NCBI GenBank assembly: GCA_044229535.1
Contig: JBGASU010000001.1
Location: 1,302,001 to 1,366,000 of the forward strand
Length of the DNA: 64,000 bases
Source: CAZLFQ01 sp044229535
GTDB taxonomy: Bacteria; Pseudomonadota; Alphaproteobacteria; Rickettsiales; Midichloriaceae
Reading direction: 5' to 3'
Shown: positions 41,163 through 50,400 of the stretch, piece after piece
How the letters are laid out: each line of letters starts with the position of its first letter
Position numbering within the stretch: the stretch's first letter is position 1
Translations under genes and position numbers: made by a program
The notes under the pieces: generated by a model
Told to the model about the DNA's origin: nothing
Database searches by the model: none
The model's input: the letters and a program-made list of their open reading frames with translations, nothing else

Positions 41163-43331
41163 ATGCAAGCAGAAGAATTAGTATTGGCCGCAAAAAAAGA
41201 TTTATTAGACAAAGTTAAGTCTAGTAATCCTAAGGCTGACCTGAAATTAATTGAAAAAGCTATAGATATAACGGTTAAAGCCCATGAAGGGCAAATGAGA
41301 GCCTCGGGCGAGCCGTATTGTCTGCACCCAATTGCAGTTGCAGAAATCCTGACAGAATTAAAGCTAGACACAGCTTCGCTTATCACAGCGCTTTTACATG
41401 ACACGCTTGAAGATACTAAAATTTCTTTAGAAGATATCGAAAAAGAGTTCGGTAAAGAGATTGCTAAATTAGTAGATGGAGTTACTAAACTTGCTAAAAT
41501 TGAATACCAGCCCGAGCATATTAAGCAAGCTGAAAATTTTAGAAAATTGCTATTAGCAATATCCGAAGACATTAGAGTGTTGCTTGTTAAGTTGGCCGAT
41601 AGACTTCATAACATGCGTACTCTAAAACATATCAAGAAAGCGGATAAGAGGATAAGAATATCTCATGAAACTATGGAGATTTATTCACCGCTAGCTGAAA
41701 GGATTGGTATTCATAAATTCAAAAACGAACTGCAAGATCTTGCGTTTTCGGAATTACACCCCGAAATTCGTAAATCTATAATAAGCCGTCTAGATTTTTT
41801 ACGTAAGCAAGGAACTTCATTAGTAGATACAATTGTTAAAGAAATTACTCAGGTTTTAAAAGAGCAAGGAATTGAGGCAACCGTTGATGGAAGAGAGAAA
41901 ACTACCTGTTCCATTTGGAGAAAGATGGAGAGAAAGAATGTAGCTTTTGAACAGTTGGCTGATATCATAGCATTTAGAATTTTAGTCAAAGAACCAGTGG
42001 AATGTTATAAAGCTCTTGGGGTGATGCATACTACATATCATATGATCCCAGGTGGTTTTAGGGACTTTATTAGTACCCCAAAAGCCAATGGGTATCAATC
42101 GCTACATACACTTGTAATGGGGCCTGAGCAGAGGTGTATTGAGATACAGATCAGGACTTTTGACATGCATGAAATTGCTGAGTTAGGTGTTGCTGCTCAT
42201 TGGGCATATAAACAAAATCAGCCGAGTGCGATTGAAGGTACTCATTACAGGTGGATAAGAGAATTATTAGAGATTTTAGAAAATGCCTCAAGCGCGGAGG
42301 AATTTTTAGAAAACACAAAGCTTGAGATGTATTATGATCAGGTGTTTTGTTTCTCTCCTAAAGGAGATCTTATTGCTCTTCCTAGAGGGGCAACGCCTGT
42401 TGATTTCGCATTCGCGGTTCACTCTAATATGGGACTTACTTGTATAGGGGCTAGAGTAAATGGCAGAATAGTGCCACTTAAAACTCAGCTTGAAAATGGA
42501 GATCAAGTGGAAATTTTAAGATCTAAAACGCCAATGCCATCTCCTGCATGGGAAAAATTTGTTGTTACGGGAAAAGCTAGAGCAGAAATAAAAAAATATA
42601 TTCGCTCTAAACAGAAAGAAGAGTATGTGAATTTAGGAAAGGCAATCCTTTCAAAAACATTCCAGCAGGCTGATAAAGAGTTTAAAGAAGATAATTTAAA
42701 AACCATTTTAAGTAATTTTAAGAAGACATCTGTTGAAGACTTATTGGCGGGAGTTGGCGAAGGATTAGTGAATCGTAATGAAGTTATAAAAGCTCTACAT
42801 CCTGAAGTTGAGGGAGATAAAAGGAGTAAAAATCCATTATCATTATTAAAATTTAAAAATTCAAAACCTGCGCCTAAAGAAAATAAAGGGATGCCAATTA
42901 AGGGTTTAATACCAGGCATGGCCATACACTTCGCAGGATGTTGCCATCCTCTTCCAGGAGATAGAATTGTTGGGATTGTAAACACTGGTAAGGGAATTAC
43001 TATTCACACTTCAGATTGCGAAATGCTGGAAAATTTTTCTAGCACGCCAGAAAGATGGATAGATGTCTCATGGGAAGGGGCTGGTGACGAGAAATATATT
43101 GGTAGGATTAAAGTTACTCTATCTAATGAAACAGGAAGCTTGGCCAAAATAACGAATGCGATTGCTCTTGAGCAGACTAATATTTCAAATTTGAAAATTG
43201 CAGGACGTTCTCTAGACTTCTTTGAGTTACAGCTAGATGTAGAAGTGAAAGGAATGCAGCAATTAAATAATCTTATTACCAGTATAAGATCGCTAGATTG
43301 TGTGCATAGCGTGGAGAGATACAAGGCATGA
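41163..43331 (+). CDS. spoT: Bifunctional (p)ppGpp synthetase/hydrolase (Rsh, SpoT-type)
   Basis: 722 residues. The hydrolase HD domain keeps H55 and H79-D80 in LLHDTLEDT, so it should be active. The synthetase part contains YKALGVMHTTYHMIPGGF, GYQSLHTLV and EIQIRT. TGS domain (~385-445), a conserved CCHPLPGD zinc-finger-like segment (~590), and a C-terminal ACT domain (~650-722). Single long Rsh enzymes controlling the stringent response are typical of alphaproteobacteria. Its stop overlaps the start of yraN by 4 bp (ATGA). Confidence 0.96.
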   Translation: MQAEELVLAAKKDLLDKVKSSNPKADLKLIEKAIDITVKAHEGQMRASGEPYCLHPIAVAEILTELKLDTASLITALLHDTLEDTKISLEDIEKEFGKEIAKLVDGVTKLAKIEYQPEHIKQAENFRKLLLAISEDIRVLLVKLADRLHNMRTLKHIKKADKRIRISHETMEIYSPLAERIGIHKFKNELQDLAFSELHPEIRKSIISRLDFLRKQGTSLVDTIVKEITQVLKEQGIEATVDGREKTTCSIWRKMERKNVAFEQLADIIAFRILVKEPVECYKALGVMHTTYHMIPGGFRDFISTPKANGYQSLHTLVMGPEQRCIEIQIRTFDMHEIAELGVAAHWAYKQNQPSAIEGTHYRWIRELLEILENASSAEEFLENTKLEMYYDQVFCFSPKGDLIALPRGATPVDFAFAVHSNMGLTCIGARVNGRIVPLKTQLENGDQVEILRSKTPMPSPAWEKFVVTGKARAEIKKYIRSKQKEEYVNLGKAILSKTFQQADKEFKEDNLKTILSNFKKTSVEDLLAGVGEGLVNRNEVIKALHPEVEGDKRSKNPLSLLKFKNSKPAPKENKGMPIKGLIPGMAIHFAGCCHPLPGDRIVGIVNTGKGITIHTSDCEMLENFSSTPERWIDVSWEGAGDEKYIGRIKVTLSNETGSLAKITNAIALEQTNISNLKIAGRSLDFFELQLDVEVKGMQQLNNLITSIRSLDCVHSVERYKA

Positions 43332-43687
43332 AGCAAAGTTTAGCTTATAAGTATGGAGTAGATTCCGAAGAGCTTGCTGCGCATTATTTAAAAAGTTTAG
43401 GTTTTGAAGTTCTTTTTTCTCGATATAAAACTCCGTATGGGGAGTTAGATTTAGTCGTGAAAAAAAATACACTCGTAGTATTTGTAGAAGTGAAAGCTAG
43501 GCATAACCCAATACATTTTGATTTGATAACTAAAAGACAGATAAAACGCAACTGTAATGCTGCCAATTATTTTCTTGGAGAAAACGAGCAATATGCAAAC
43601 TACGATATGCGGTTTGATTTTATAACAGTTATCAATGCTCGTATTGCTGATCATATTGAAAACGCATGGGAGTGCGAGTCTGTTTGA
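43328..43687 (+). CDS. yraN: YraN/UPF0102 family nuclease-fold protein
   Basis: 119 residues. GELDLVVKKN...VFVEVKAR carries the PD-(D/E)xK-like residues E39, D41, E54 and K56 of the family. Known relatives are thought to process DNA structures, without firm function. The last nine codons and stop are part of a 28-bp repeat also found at 46614-46641; the visible C-terminus (ES-V-stop) differs from the one the other copy would give (ES-A-stop), so the present 3' end appears to have been rebuilt by an insertion. Confidence 0.92.
   Translation: MKQSLAYKYGVDSEELAAHYLKSLGFEVLFSRYKTPYGELDLVVKKNTLVVFVEVKARHNPIHFDLITKRQIKRNCNAANYFLGENEQYANYDMRFDFITVINARIADHIENAWECESV
43655..43682. repeat. Left 28-bp direct repeat flanking the thi operon
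   Basis: Identical to 46614-46641 over 28 bp; the core GAAAACGCATGGGAGTGCGA contains a short inverted repeat (CGCA/TGCG). It codes IENAWECES of YraN. Looks like an attL-type junction. Confidence 0.85.
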
Positions 43688-43763
43688 CACTAACTTACAA
43701 ATGTTTTATTTGACTTGACGGTTTGTATTTACCAAGTATAACAAGGTCATGAATTTTATTCAC

Positions 43764-43842
43764 CAGGGGTGCTTTGAGAAATTTCTCAAGGCTGAGACTT
43801 TACCCTAATAACCTGCTCAGGATAATGCCTGCGAAGGGAGAG
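43764..43842 (+). promoter_or_regulatory. TPP riboswitch (THI element)
   Basis: All conserved blocks occur in order: AGGGGTGC, GGCTGAGA, TACCCTAATAACCTG, GGATAATGCCTGCGAAGGGA. Downstream, 43843-43905 can form a hairpin joining GCTGC and GCAGC before TTTATTTT, a possible expression-platform terminator. It would shut off the following transporter-thiE-thiD operon when thiamine pyrophosphate is high. Confidence 0.93.
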
Positions 43843-43948
43843 TGAAGCTCTTAATAATCTGCTGCGATTTCAAATCGTATACCAGACTACCTCTGCAGCT
43901 TTATTTTCTTTCCTCGGATGTTCCTGACAAAAACGTTGGAGAGGATTG

Positions 43949-45160
43949 ATGCGTAAGTATCTTAAAGGCTGTTATTTGCCCGCTATGCTGGGGTCAAGCA
44001 TTGAGTATTATGATATAGCACTATATGGCTATATGGCTCCTGTCCTGATTCAGGTTTTTTTCCCGCATCTCGATAAAATTACAGCTTACTTTTTTTATTT
44101 TCTCTTTGAGTTTTTTGCAGCAATTTTTCAATTAGCTGGGGCAAGTTTTTTTGGAGCTATAGGTGATAAATATGGGAGAAAACCTGCTATGTACAGCGGT
44201 ATGCTCGGCATATCATGTGTAACGTTCTTGATGTGTGTTTTGCCTACGTACGCGCAAACAGGGATTTTGGCTACAGCAATGTTTATTGTAATGCGTGCTT
44301 TGCAAAGTTTTTTTCTTGGTGGGGAGTATAATGGTGGAGCCATATATCTTATGGAGCATGAAGCAGATAATAGTAAGCATAGCTTGATTAGTGGTCTTTA
44401 CTGCGCATTTACAGTAATTGGGATTATACTAGCGAGCATAGTTGCTTTTATATGCAGTAAACTAGGACCGGAATATTTTCGTATTGCATATGCTCTAAGT
44501 TTTTTATTAGCCATCGCTACATATAAAATGAGATTGTCTATTAAAGAAACCCCAGAATATACAAAGAGTAATGCAAATACTTCTAGTCTTTTGCCTCTAG
44601 GTAAAGTGTTTGTTGGGAAACTTGCAATTGCATCTCTATTCTTTGGAGTACTGTATGGTTTTCCTACTCGAATTTTTAATGCGTTATTGCCAATTGCAGT
44701 AGGGGTTAATAGTGATCAAATTATGCTCTTAAATACTCTATCTCTAATTCTCTATGCTGCCTTGTTGATATTGGCAGGGGTGTTAGCAAATAAATATGGT
44801 GCAAATAGAGTAATGAAGTCAGCGGCCGTTATTGTATGTGTTATTTCTTATCCATTAATGATTTTAATACAGTCTGGTTCTTTTACATATGTAATCACAG
44901 CCAAAATTTTATTCACAATACTAACAGCTACATTTATTGGGCCATTTCATTCTTGGGCACAACAAATGTCCAATACTTATGTTAGATATAAAAGTATTTC
45001 TATTTCTTATTCGCTAGGCAAATGCTTCTCAAGCATTTTGCTCGCTTGTAGCTTTTTAATCTACGATCATTTTAAAAATATTACTGTGCTAGGCGTAGCA
45101 TTATCTTTTATTGCAATTATTACTGCGAGGATCTTCTATGAGACATCTTCTAAAAAATAG
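43949..45160 (+). CDS. MFS transporter (MHS/ProP type), probable thiamine-precursor importer
   Basis: About 403 residues, 12 predicted membrane segments. Loop 2-3 motif GDKYGRKPAMYSG and the early SSIEYYDIALYG are typical of the metabolite:H+ symporter branch that includes ProP. The ATG at 43949 follows GGAGAGG by 5 bases; an upstream TTG at 43946 is less likely. Direct control by the TPP riboswitch and linkage to thiE and thiD suggest import of thiamine or, more likely, of HMP or another precursor. Substrate is inference from context. Confidence 0.85.
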   Translation: MRKYLKGCYLPAMLGSSIEYYDIALYGYMAPVLIQVFFPHLDKITAYFFYFLFEFFAAIFQLAGASFFGAIGDKYGRKPAMYSGMLGISCVTFLMCVLPTYAQTGILATAMFIVMRALQSFFLGGEYNGGAIYLMEHEADNSKHSLISGLYCAFTVIGIILASIVAFICSKLGPEYFRIAYALSFLLAIATYKMRLSIKETPEYTKSNANTSSLLPLGKVFVGKLAIASLFFGVLYGFPTRIFNALLPIAVGVNSDQIMLLNTLSLILYAALLILAGVLANKYGANRVMKSAAVIVCVISYPLMILIQSGSFTYVITAKILFTILTATFIGPFHSWAQQMSNTYVRYKSISISYSLGKCFSSILLACSFLIYDHFKNITVLGVALSFIAIITARIFYETSSKK

Positions 45161-45791
45161 TCTGAGGCTTTGCTTCGTCACCAGTATAAAAGACAAGCCC
45201 ATAGATGAATATCTCAAACTTGTTAAGAATGCTGTTATTGGTGGAATCACTATGGTGCAGCTAAGAGAAAAAGCTTCTAATATAAGTGACGTCCGATACA
45301 AAGCTATAGCACTACAGAGCATTTTAAGACCAATGGGCGTCCCATTAATTATAAATGATTTTGTTGAGTTAGCCGCAGAAATAAACGCTGATGGCGTGCA
45401 CATAGGACAACAAGATATGTCTGTTGCACAGGCAAGAAAAATTCTTGGGGCACATAAGATTATTGGTTTATCTATAGAATCAATTGATGAATTGCATTTG
45501 GCAAACAGCACGGAAGGCATAAGTTATGTTACTGCAAGTGCTATTTTTCCAAGTACAACAAAACCAGATTGTAAGACAATATGGGGATTAAAAGGTTTTG
45601 AAGAAATGGCGCGACAGTCAAGATACCCTGTTACAGGGATTGGTGGCATAAGAGAGGATAATATTAGAGCAATTGTAAGTATTCCCAACGTTTCTGGAGT
45701 AGCAGTGGTCGGGGCGATAGATAGGGCTGCTTGCCCATATAATGCTGCCAGAAATTTAGCAAAGGCATTTGAAAATAAGAGGTGTGTATGA
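45138..45791 (+). CDS. thiE: Thiamine-phosphate synthase
   Basis: About 217 residues from ATG 45138, overlapping the transporter by 23 bp; an upstream in-frame start at 45111 is possible. TIM-barrel markers: TMVQLREK, LIINDFVELAAEINADGVHIGQQDM, TASAIFPSTTKP and GIGGI. It couples HMP-PP with thiazole phosphate. No thiazole synthesis gene (thiG, thiO, thiS) or thiM lies nearby, so the thiazole moiety must come from elsewhere. Confidence 0.94.
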   Translation: MRHLLKNSLRLCFVTSIKDKPIDEYLKLVKNAVIGGITMVQLREKASNISDVRYKAIALQSILRPMGVPLIINDFVELAAEINADGVHIGQQDMSVAQARKILGAHKIIGLSIESIDELHLANSTEGISYVTASAIFPSTTKPDCKTIWGLKGFEEMARQSRYPVTGIGGIREDNIRAIVSIPNVSGVAVVGAIDRAACPYNAARNLAKAFENKRCV

Positions 45792-46597
45792 CAAGCGCAA
45801 CTATGAAGTACAAATGTCTTTCTATTGCGGGATTTGACGGTTCAGGCGGTGCTGGTATCCAAGCTGATTTAAAAACATTTTCCGCAACAGGAACTTATGG
45901 CATGACCGTCCTAACTGCAATACCCGTACAAAACACCTGTGGCGTGAGAAGCTGTTACGATATTCCCATCTTATGCATAAAAGAACAACTTGAAGCAATA
46001 TTCGATGATATAAGGCCAGATGCAATTAAAATCGGTATGCTATTTTCAAGTGAAATTATAGAGTTGATCGCTTCGTTTTTGAAGAACAATGCAGCTAATA
46101 TACCGATAGTTTTGGATCCAGTAATGGTCGCTAAAAGCGGAGATCTCCTCCTGCAAAATAATGCTGTGGAGGTTTTAAAAACAAAATTGATACCTATTGC
46201 CAGTATCATCACGCCTAACTTGCCTGAAGCGAGAGCTTTAGTGTCTGGTAGTTATGAAAAAAAGATACTGGCCAAAAAATTACTCGATTTGGGGTGCGAA
46301 GCTGTTCTTTTGAAAGGTGGGCATGAAGAATCTAATAGCTCAGATGATTTATTTTTATCCTCCGCTGCTCAAGAAGTATTGTCTGCACCACGCATAAATT
46401 CCAAAAATACTCATGGCACAGGGTGTACTTTATCTGCAGCTATTGCTAGCTTTATGGCGCAAGGAATTTCTACATTAGATGCATGTATAAAAGCTAAGGC
46501 TTACCTACATCATGCAATACTTCATAGCAAAGATAAAAGCTTAGGAAGAGGAAATGGACCCGTGCATCATTTTCATCATTTATGGAAATATTTGTAG
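45788..46597 (+). CDS. thiD: Hydroxymethylpyrimidine (phosphate) kinase
   Basis: About 269 residues. ATG at 45788 overlaps the thiE stop (ATGA); the earlier GTG at 45782 is a weaker choice. SIAGFDGSGGAGIQADLKTF, DPVMVAKSG, and the anion-hole/catalytic NTHGTGCTLSAAIA are ribokinase-family ThiD motifs. It phosphorylates HMP to HMP-PP for ThiE. With the transporter it forms a pyrimidine salvage branch rather than complete synthesis. Confidence 0.95.
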   Translation: MTSATMKYKCLSIAGFDGSGGAGIQADLKTFSATGTYGMTVLTAIPVQNTCGVRSCYDIPILCIKEQLEAIFDDIRPDAIKIGMLFSSEIIELIASFLKNNAANIPIVLDPVMVAKSGDLLLQNNAVEVLKTKLIPIASIITPNLPEARALVSGSYEKKILAKKLLDLGCEAVLLKGGHEESNSSDDLFLSSAAQEVLSAPRINSKNTHGTGCTLSAAIASFMAQGISTLDACIKAKAYLHHAILHSKDKSLGRGNGPVHHFHHLWKYL

Positions 46598-46613
46598 AGG
46601 TTATATAGGCCAC

Positions 46614-46641
46614 ATTGAAAACGCATGGGAGTGCGAGTCTG
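46614..46641. repeat. Right 28-bp direct repeat flanking the thi operon
   Basis: Exact copy of 43655-43682, 16 bp after thiD. Read in the yraN frame it gives IENAWECES, then GCA and TAA, so it could be the original yraN 3' end displaced 2.96 kb by the thi operon. Confidence 0.85.
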
Positions 46642-46650
46642 CATAAATTT

Positions 46651-47118
46651 TTACTTCGCGATCTGCTTATGAATATCCGACATTCTTTTAAGATTCTCTC
46701 CAACATAGTGCGTTGGGCTTTTAATATACCCAAGTTCTTTACAGTCTCCATATTCGTTTGGAAGCACATTAGTTCCTGCCAGATGAGCTTGATATAAAGC
46801 ATCACAAGCAACGGAAGCTAATAGGTTCGATTCTTTGAAATAGTATATACCAACTCCCACAGCCTTTAGTGCATATCTAAGTGATTCAACATAACAAGGA
46901 AAGCTTTCTTTGTGATCTGCGGCGTTACCAAGTTCTAAATACGCGTGTGAAATAAGAATATTAAACCAAATTCTATAGTCTTCTAAGTCCTCATCAAGCC
47001 GTACAAGAGCTTCAAAGTGTAATAATTTTGCTTCTTTTATAACTGCTTTCCAGTCTTTACTATTCTCAAAAGTAATGAGCTTTTTGGTAAGCTCACAAAA
47101 AGGTATACTTGGTAACAT
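46651..47118 (-). CDS. Unknown small helical protein
   Basis: 155 residues, not recognised. Predicted all-helical (KLITFENSKDWKAVIKEAKLL, IWFNILISHAYLELGNAADH), with a pattern recalling TPR helices but no clear repeat count. No signal peptide. It ends 10 bp from the right 28-bp repeat, downstream of gshA in the same direction with a 68-bp gap. Confidence 0.5.
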   Translation of the reverse strand: MLPSIPFCELTKKLITFENSKDWKAVIKEAKLLHFEALVRLDEDLEDYRIWFNILISHAYLELGNAADHKESFPCYVESLRYALKAVGVGIYYFKESNLLASVACDALYQAHLAGTNVLPNEYGDCKELGYIKSPTHYVGENLKRMSDIHKQIAK

Positions 47119-47186
47119 TATATAAAATAATAACTATTTTAATTAAGTATTGGATGTATTGGTTGTGAATGCAAGGGATCTAGAAT

Positions 47187-48350
47187 TTATGCTTCTTTAG
47201 TTATAGCTAGTGTTGCTAAAGAAGCTATGCAAGTTTTAATACTGAATGCATCTGTAATGTGGCTTGAAAAATACATGCCATGAGAATTTAAGTTAGAAGA
47301 TTTATCTTTATCTTGGTTAACCCGATTTAAAAGATCGAAGACAGTGCCATTTATTAAGTAAGCCATAGTTTCAGAAGTATGGCCATTTTCAGTTTCTATA
47401 GTTGGTACTCCTTCTTGGATTATAACATCAGAATTATGAACGCCGTGTTTTATAACGTCCATGCTATGTCTGTGTTTTTTATTGATATGCAACACTTCAT
47501 CGCCACTTTTTACAGGCCATATTCCCATACCATACGTTCCCATGTCTGACTTTATAAATACAAAAGGAGATTCTAAAATATTATTTTCTTTGTATTTTTG
47601 TTTTATTTCATTAAGCATTTTATCAACTTTTTCAGCGATACACTCAAGGCCTTGTTTCTTTCTAAAATCAATATTTTCACAACTTTCGACTAGGGTATTG
47701 ATTAACCAGCTATCAAAGCCAAATTCCTCGGCGAAACGTTGGGCTAGGGTTGAATAAATACTAAAATGCCTAGTTTTTCTTCTGTTGTGCCATCCTAATT
47801 TTGGATTTGGGACTATGTGTTGTTCTATGTCTTTCAATATAGCATGTAAGCCAAGTGTTAAGTCATTATTTAGAATGACTATTTCAGGAATAAACTCTTT
47901 AATATGCACAGTATTTTTAATTCTTTCGATAGGATAGATACCTAAATTTAATTCAGGAACAGCTAATTGCTGATCTATATAAGGAGAGCCTATTTTAATA
48001 TCAAAGCCTGCATTGAAAAATAGTTGCTCTAACATTTTTAGGTTTTTGAGGTAATTGATGTTACGCGTGAAATTTTCTGAAACTAACAATATTTTTTTTG
48101 TTTTTAAATCATAGTTTTTCATATGCAGTTTCAACAGTGAAGAGGCGAGCTTTTGGCTGTCTGCAGAGATATTGTTGAATCCTGAAGGGAAAACATTGGC
48201 ATCTACATGGGCGATTTTAAACCCAGCATTTCTCAGGTCAACAGAAGTATATATAGGTTTTATGGATGTATTATACTCGGCCTCTATCCAGCTGAGCATT
48301 TGAGAACGTGATTTACTTACTAATCCTTCAAGCATACTAAAATTAGACAT
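47187..48350 (-). CDS. gshA: Glutamate-cysteine ligase (ferrooxidans-type GshA)
   Basis: About 387 residues from ATG 48350, 8 bp inside the rsmE end (a start at 48365 is possible). HVDANVFPSGFNNI, NDLTLGLH, LGWHNRRKTRHF, and FIKSDMGTYGMGIWPV match the proteobacterial gshA family first defined in Acidithiobacillus, distinct from E. coli GshA. It makes gamma-glutamylcysteine, the first step to glutathione. gshB is not in the window. Confidence 0.88.
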   Translation of the reverse strand: MSNFSMLEGLVSKSRSQMLSWIEAEYNTSIKPIYTSVDLRNAGFKIAHVDANVFPSGFNNISADSQKLASSLLKLHMKNYDLKTKKILLVSENFTRNINYLKNLKMLEQLFFNAGFDIKIGSPYIDQQLAVPELNLGIYPIERIKNTVHIKEFIPEIVILNNDLTLGLHAILKDIEQHIVPNPKLGWHNRRKTRHFSIYSTLAQRFAEEFGFDSWLINTLVESCENIDFRKKQGLECIAEKVDKMLNEIKQKYKENNILESPFVFIKSDMGTYGMGIWPVKSGDEVLHINKKHRHSMDVIKHGVHNSDVIIQEGVPTIETENGHTSETMAYLINGTVFDLLNRVNQDKDKSSNLNSHGMYFSSHITDAFSIKTCIASLATLAITKEA

Positions 48351-49065
48351 TTTTCCAATCCCCAAATATCGCTTGAACTGCAGCCAATCCAGCTATCACC
48401 GCTGTGTCGGCTCTTAAAATTCTTTGTCCCATATGAGCAGCGATGCAATTTTCTTGTGACAATAAAAAAGATCTTTCAGCTTCAGTAAATCCTCCTTCTG
48501 GCCCAACTAATACAGCTTTGTTCGCATTAGGAATTTTGATTGAATTGACAGAGAGGCAGTTTTTTGATTCATCAAAAAAAACTAAAGATGTAGTGGTTTC
48601 AATTTGTCTTAAAGCCTGTTTTAGTGAGATAATATCGTGGATCTGAGGAACATCTATTCGCTCACATTGTTCAGCGGCCTCTACGGCGCTATAGAGTAGC
48701 TTATCCATGTTAATTTTTTTTACTACACTGCGTTGAGTTATGACTGGATATATTTCGGTTGCACCAAGTTCGGTTGCTTTTTCCACTATATAAGTCGAGT
48801 TGATATTCTTTGTTGGAGAAAAAAGCAAGGTTAATTTAGCTAGGCTTGTTTGTATTTTTGTTTGTTTCAAAATTAAAATTTGTGCGCTCTTACAGTCTGA
48901 TGTCAGAAGTCTTGCAGACCATTCTCCATCAAAGCCATTAAACACTAGTAGCTCTGCGTTTATATCTAAGCGCAAAACATTGACTAGATAATTGGAATGA
49001 TTTTTTTCGAGTGTTATTATTGAATCTGTAGAAAGATTAGATCTAATAAAAAGTCTGGGAGTCAT
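48343..49065 (-). CDS. rsmE: 16S rRNA m3U1498 methyltransferase
   Basis: 240 residues. N-terminal PUA-like part and SPOUT knot with SPTKNINSTYIVEKATELGATEIYP, VGPEGGFTEAE and GQRILRADTAV. It methylates U1498 of 16S rRNA with SAM. Lies between dacA (7-bp gap) and gshA (overlap) as one minus-strand unit. Confidence 0.95.
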   Translation of the reverse strand: MTPRLFIRSNLSTDSIITLEKNHSNYLVNVLRLDINAELLVFNGFDGEWSARLLTSDCKSAQILILKQTKIQTSLAKLTLLFSPTKNINSTYIVEKATELGATEIYPVITQRSVVKKINMDKLLYSAVEAAEQCERIDVPQIHDIISLKQALRQIETTTSLVFFDESKNCLSVNSIKIPNANKAVLVGPEGGFTEAERSFLLSQENCIAAHMGQRILRADTAVIAGLAAVQAIFGDWKNV

Positions 49066-49072
49066 TCTATCC

Positions 49073-50269
49073 TCAGACAGCTTTATGCTTAGATTTACGT
49101 TGTTTCTGGTGAGCTATTTTGTTTTTTGGTTGTTTTTTTACTATTAGTTTTTTGGATTTTTTTATGCCAGTTCTTACGATTTTTGGTGCTTTAGTAACTG
49201 TAGCTTTTATAGATTGAGCTGCAGTTTGGATTTTATTAGTAACAACTTGTTCTATAGATTCATTGTCTGCAAAAGCAAAGGGGTCAGCAGCAGATATGGC
49301 TTCTGTTGTAATATACCTTTCTGAATTTACATCGATCGCATCGAAAGCACTTGGGCTTGATATTACGGCGGATTCAGGTTGTTTTTTAGCCATAGCAAGT
49401 TTAGGTGAGTATTGTTGTGCTAATCTAACTTCATCTAGCTTATTATAACTGTATTCTAATAATTGAATCATATGATTATCTCTAGCTACTGCAGACGGCC
49501 CACCCAAAACTACGCCTACCAACTTTGCATCTGGACGATTTGTTGAGGTTATAAGATTGAAGCCAGAAGATAAAGTGTAGCCAGTTTTTAAGCCATCAGC
49601 CCACTGATATCTGTCCAAAACACGGTTATGGCTTGAGATTATTGAATTGCGGAATTTAAAAGATTTGCGTGAGAAAAGGGAGTAGAATTTTGGGTAGTCA
49701 CGGCGCATTGCTATGGCGAGTCGTGCCATGTCATACGCTGTTGTTATTTGCTCTGAATCTGGCAAGCCGCTTGCATTCTTAAAAGTTGTTCCTGTCATAC
49801 CAAGTTGATGTGCGGTTTCAGTCATTCTTTGGGCAAAATTGGCCTCATTCCCAGCTAGTGCTTCAGCGATTACTACCGCTGCATCGTTTGCTGAATGAAT
49901 AATTAAACCCAAGATAGCGTCTCTCACTGCTATTGTTTGTCCAGCTCTGAGTCCTAGCTTGGTTTTAGGCATCATTGAAGCTTTTTGCGAAACTGGGAGG
50001 AGTTGGTTCAAAGAAAGCTGGCCGCTATCCACAGCTTCAAAAGCTAAATAAAGAGTCATAACTTTAGTTAAGGATGCAGGATATAAAGACTTATCGGCAT
50101 CTTTTTGATAGATAACATCACCAGTTTTTGCATTCACTACCAGTGCTGCATACTTCTCACTTGTTGTGAAGTCATAGTTTCTATTAGTTGCGCTTCTACG
50201 TCTAGCGCTGGCGTCATCTGGCATTAATAAAAATAGTAACAAAAATATTAGATATATGCCTTGTTTCAC
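49073..50269 (-). CDS. dacA: D-alanyl-D-alanine carboxypeptidase (PBP5/6-like)
   Basis: 398 residues. Signal peptide (~1-22), then the S11 peptidase domain with SLTK at 66-69, SAND (SxN) and KTGYT. The C-terminus is a long Lys-rich tail (KKSKKLIVKKQPKNK) in place of the usual amphipathic PBP5 anchor helix. It trims pentapeptide side chains of peptidoglycan, so the organism retains a peptidoglycan-type wall. Confidence 0.92.
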   Translation of the reverse strand: MKQGIYLIFLLLFLLMPDDASARRRSATNRNYDFTTSEKYAALVVNAKTGDVIYQKDADKSLYPASLTKVMTLYLAFEAVDSGQLSLNQLLPVSQKASMMPKTKLGLRAGQTIAVRDAILGLIIHSANDAAVVIAEALAGNEANFAQRMTETAHQLGMTGTTFKNASGLPDSEQITTAYDMARLAIAMRRDYPKFYSLFSRKSFKFRNSIISSHNRVLDRYQWADGLKTGYTLSSGFNLITSTNRPDAKLVGVVLGGPSAVARDNHMIQLLEYSYNKLDEVRLAQQYSPKLAMAKKQPESAVISSPSAFDAIDVNSERYITTEAISAADPFAFADNESIEQVVTNKIQTAAQSIKATVTKAPKIVRTGIKKSKKLIVKKQPKNKIAHQKQRKSKHKAV

Positions 50270-50400
50270 TATGATTTTTAGGTATGTATTTGTTAATCCA
50301 GAATATAATCTATGGGCTGTTATGTAAAGCCCAAAACTGGGATTGGTAATATAATATAAAGATGGTATTATTGCTAGAATAATTATGGTTTTGTTCTTAG

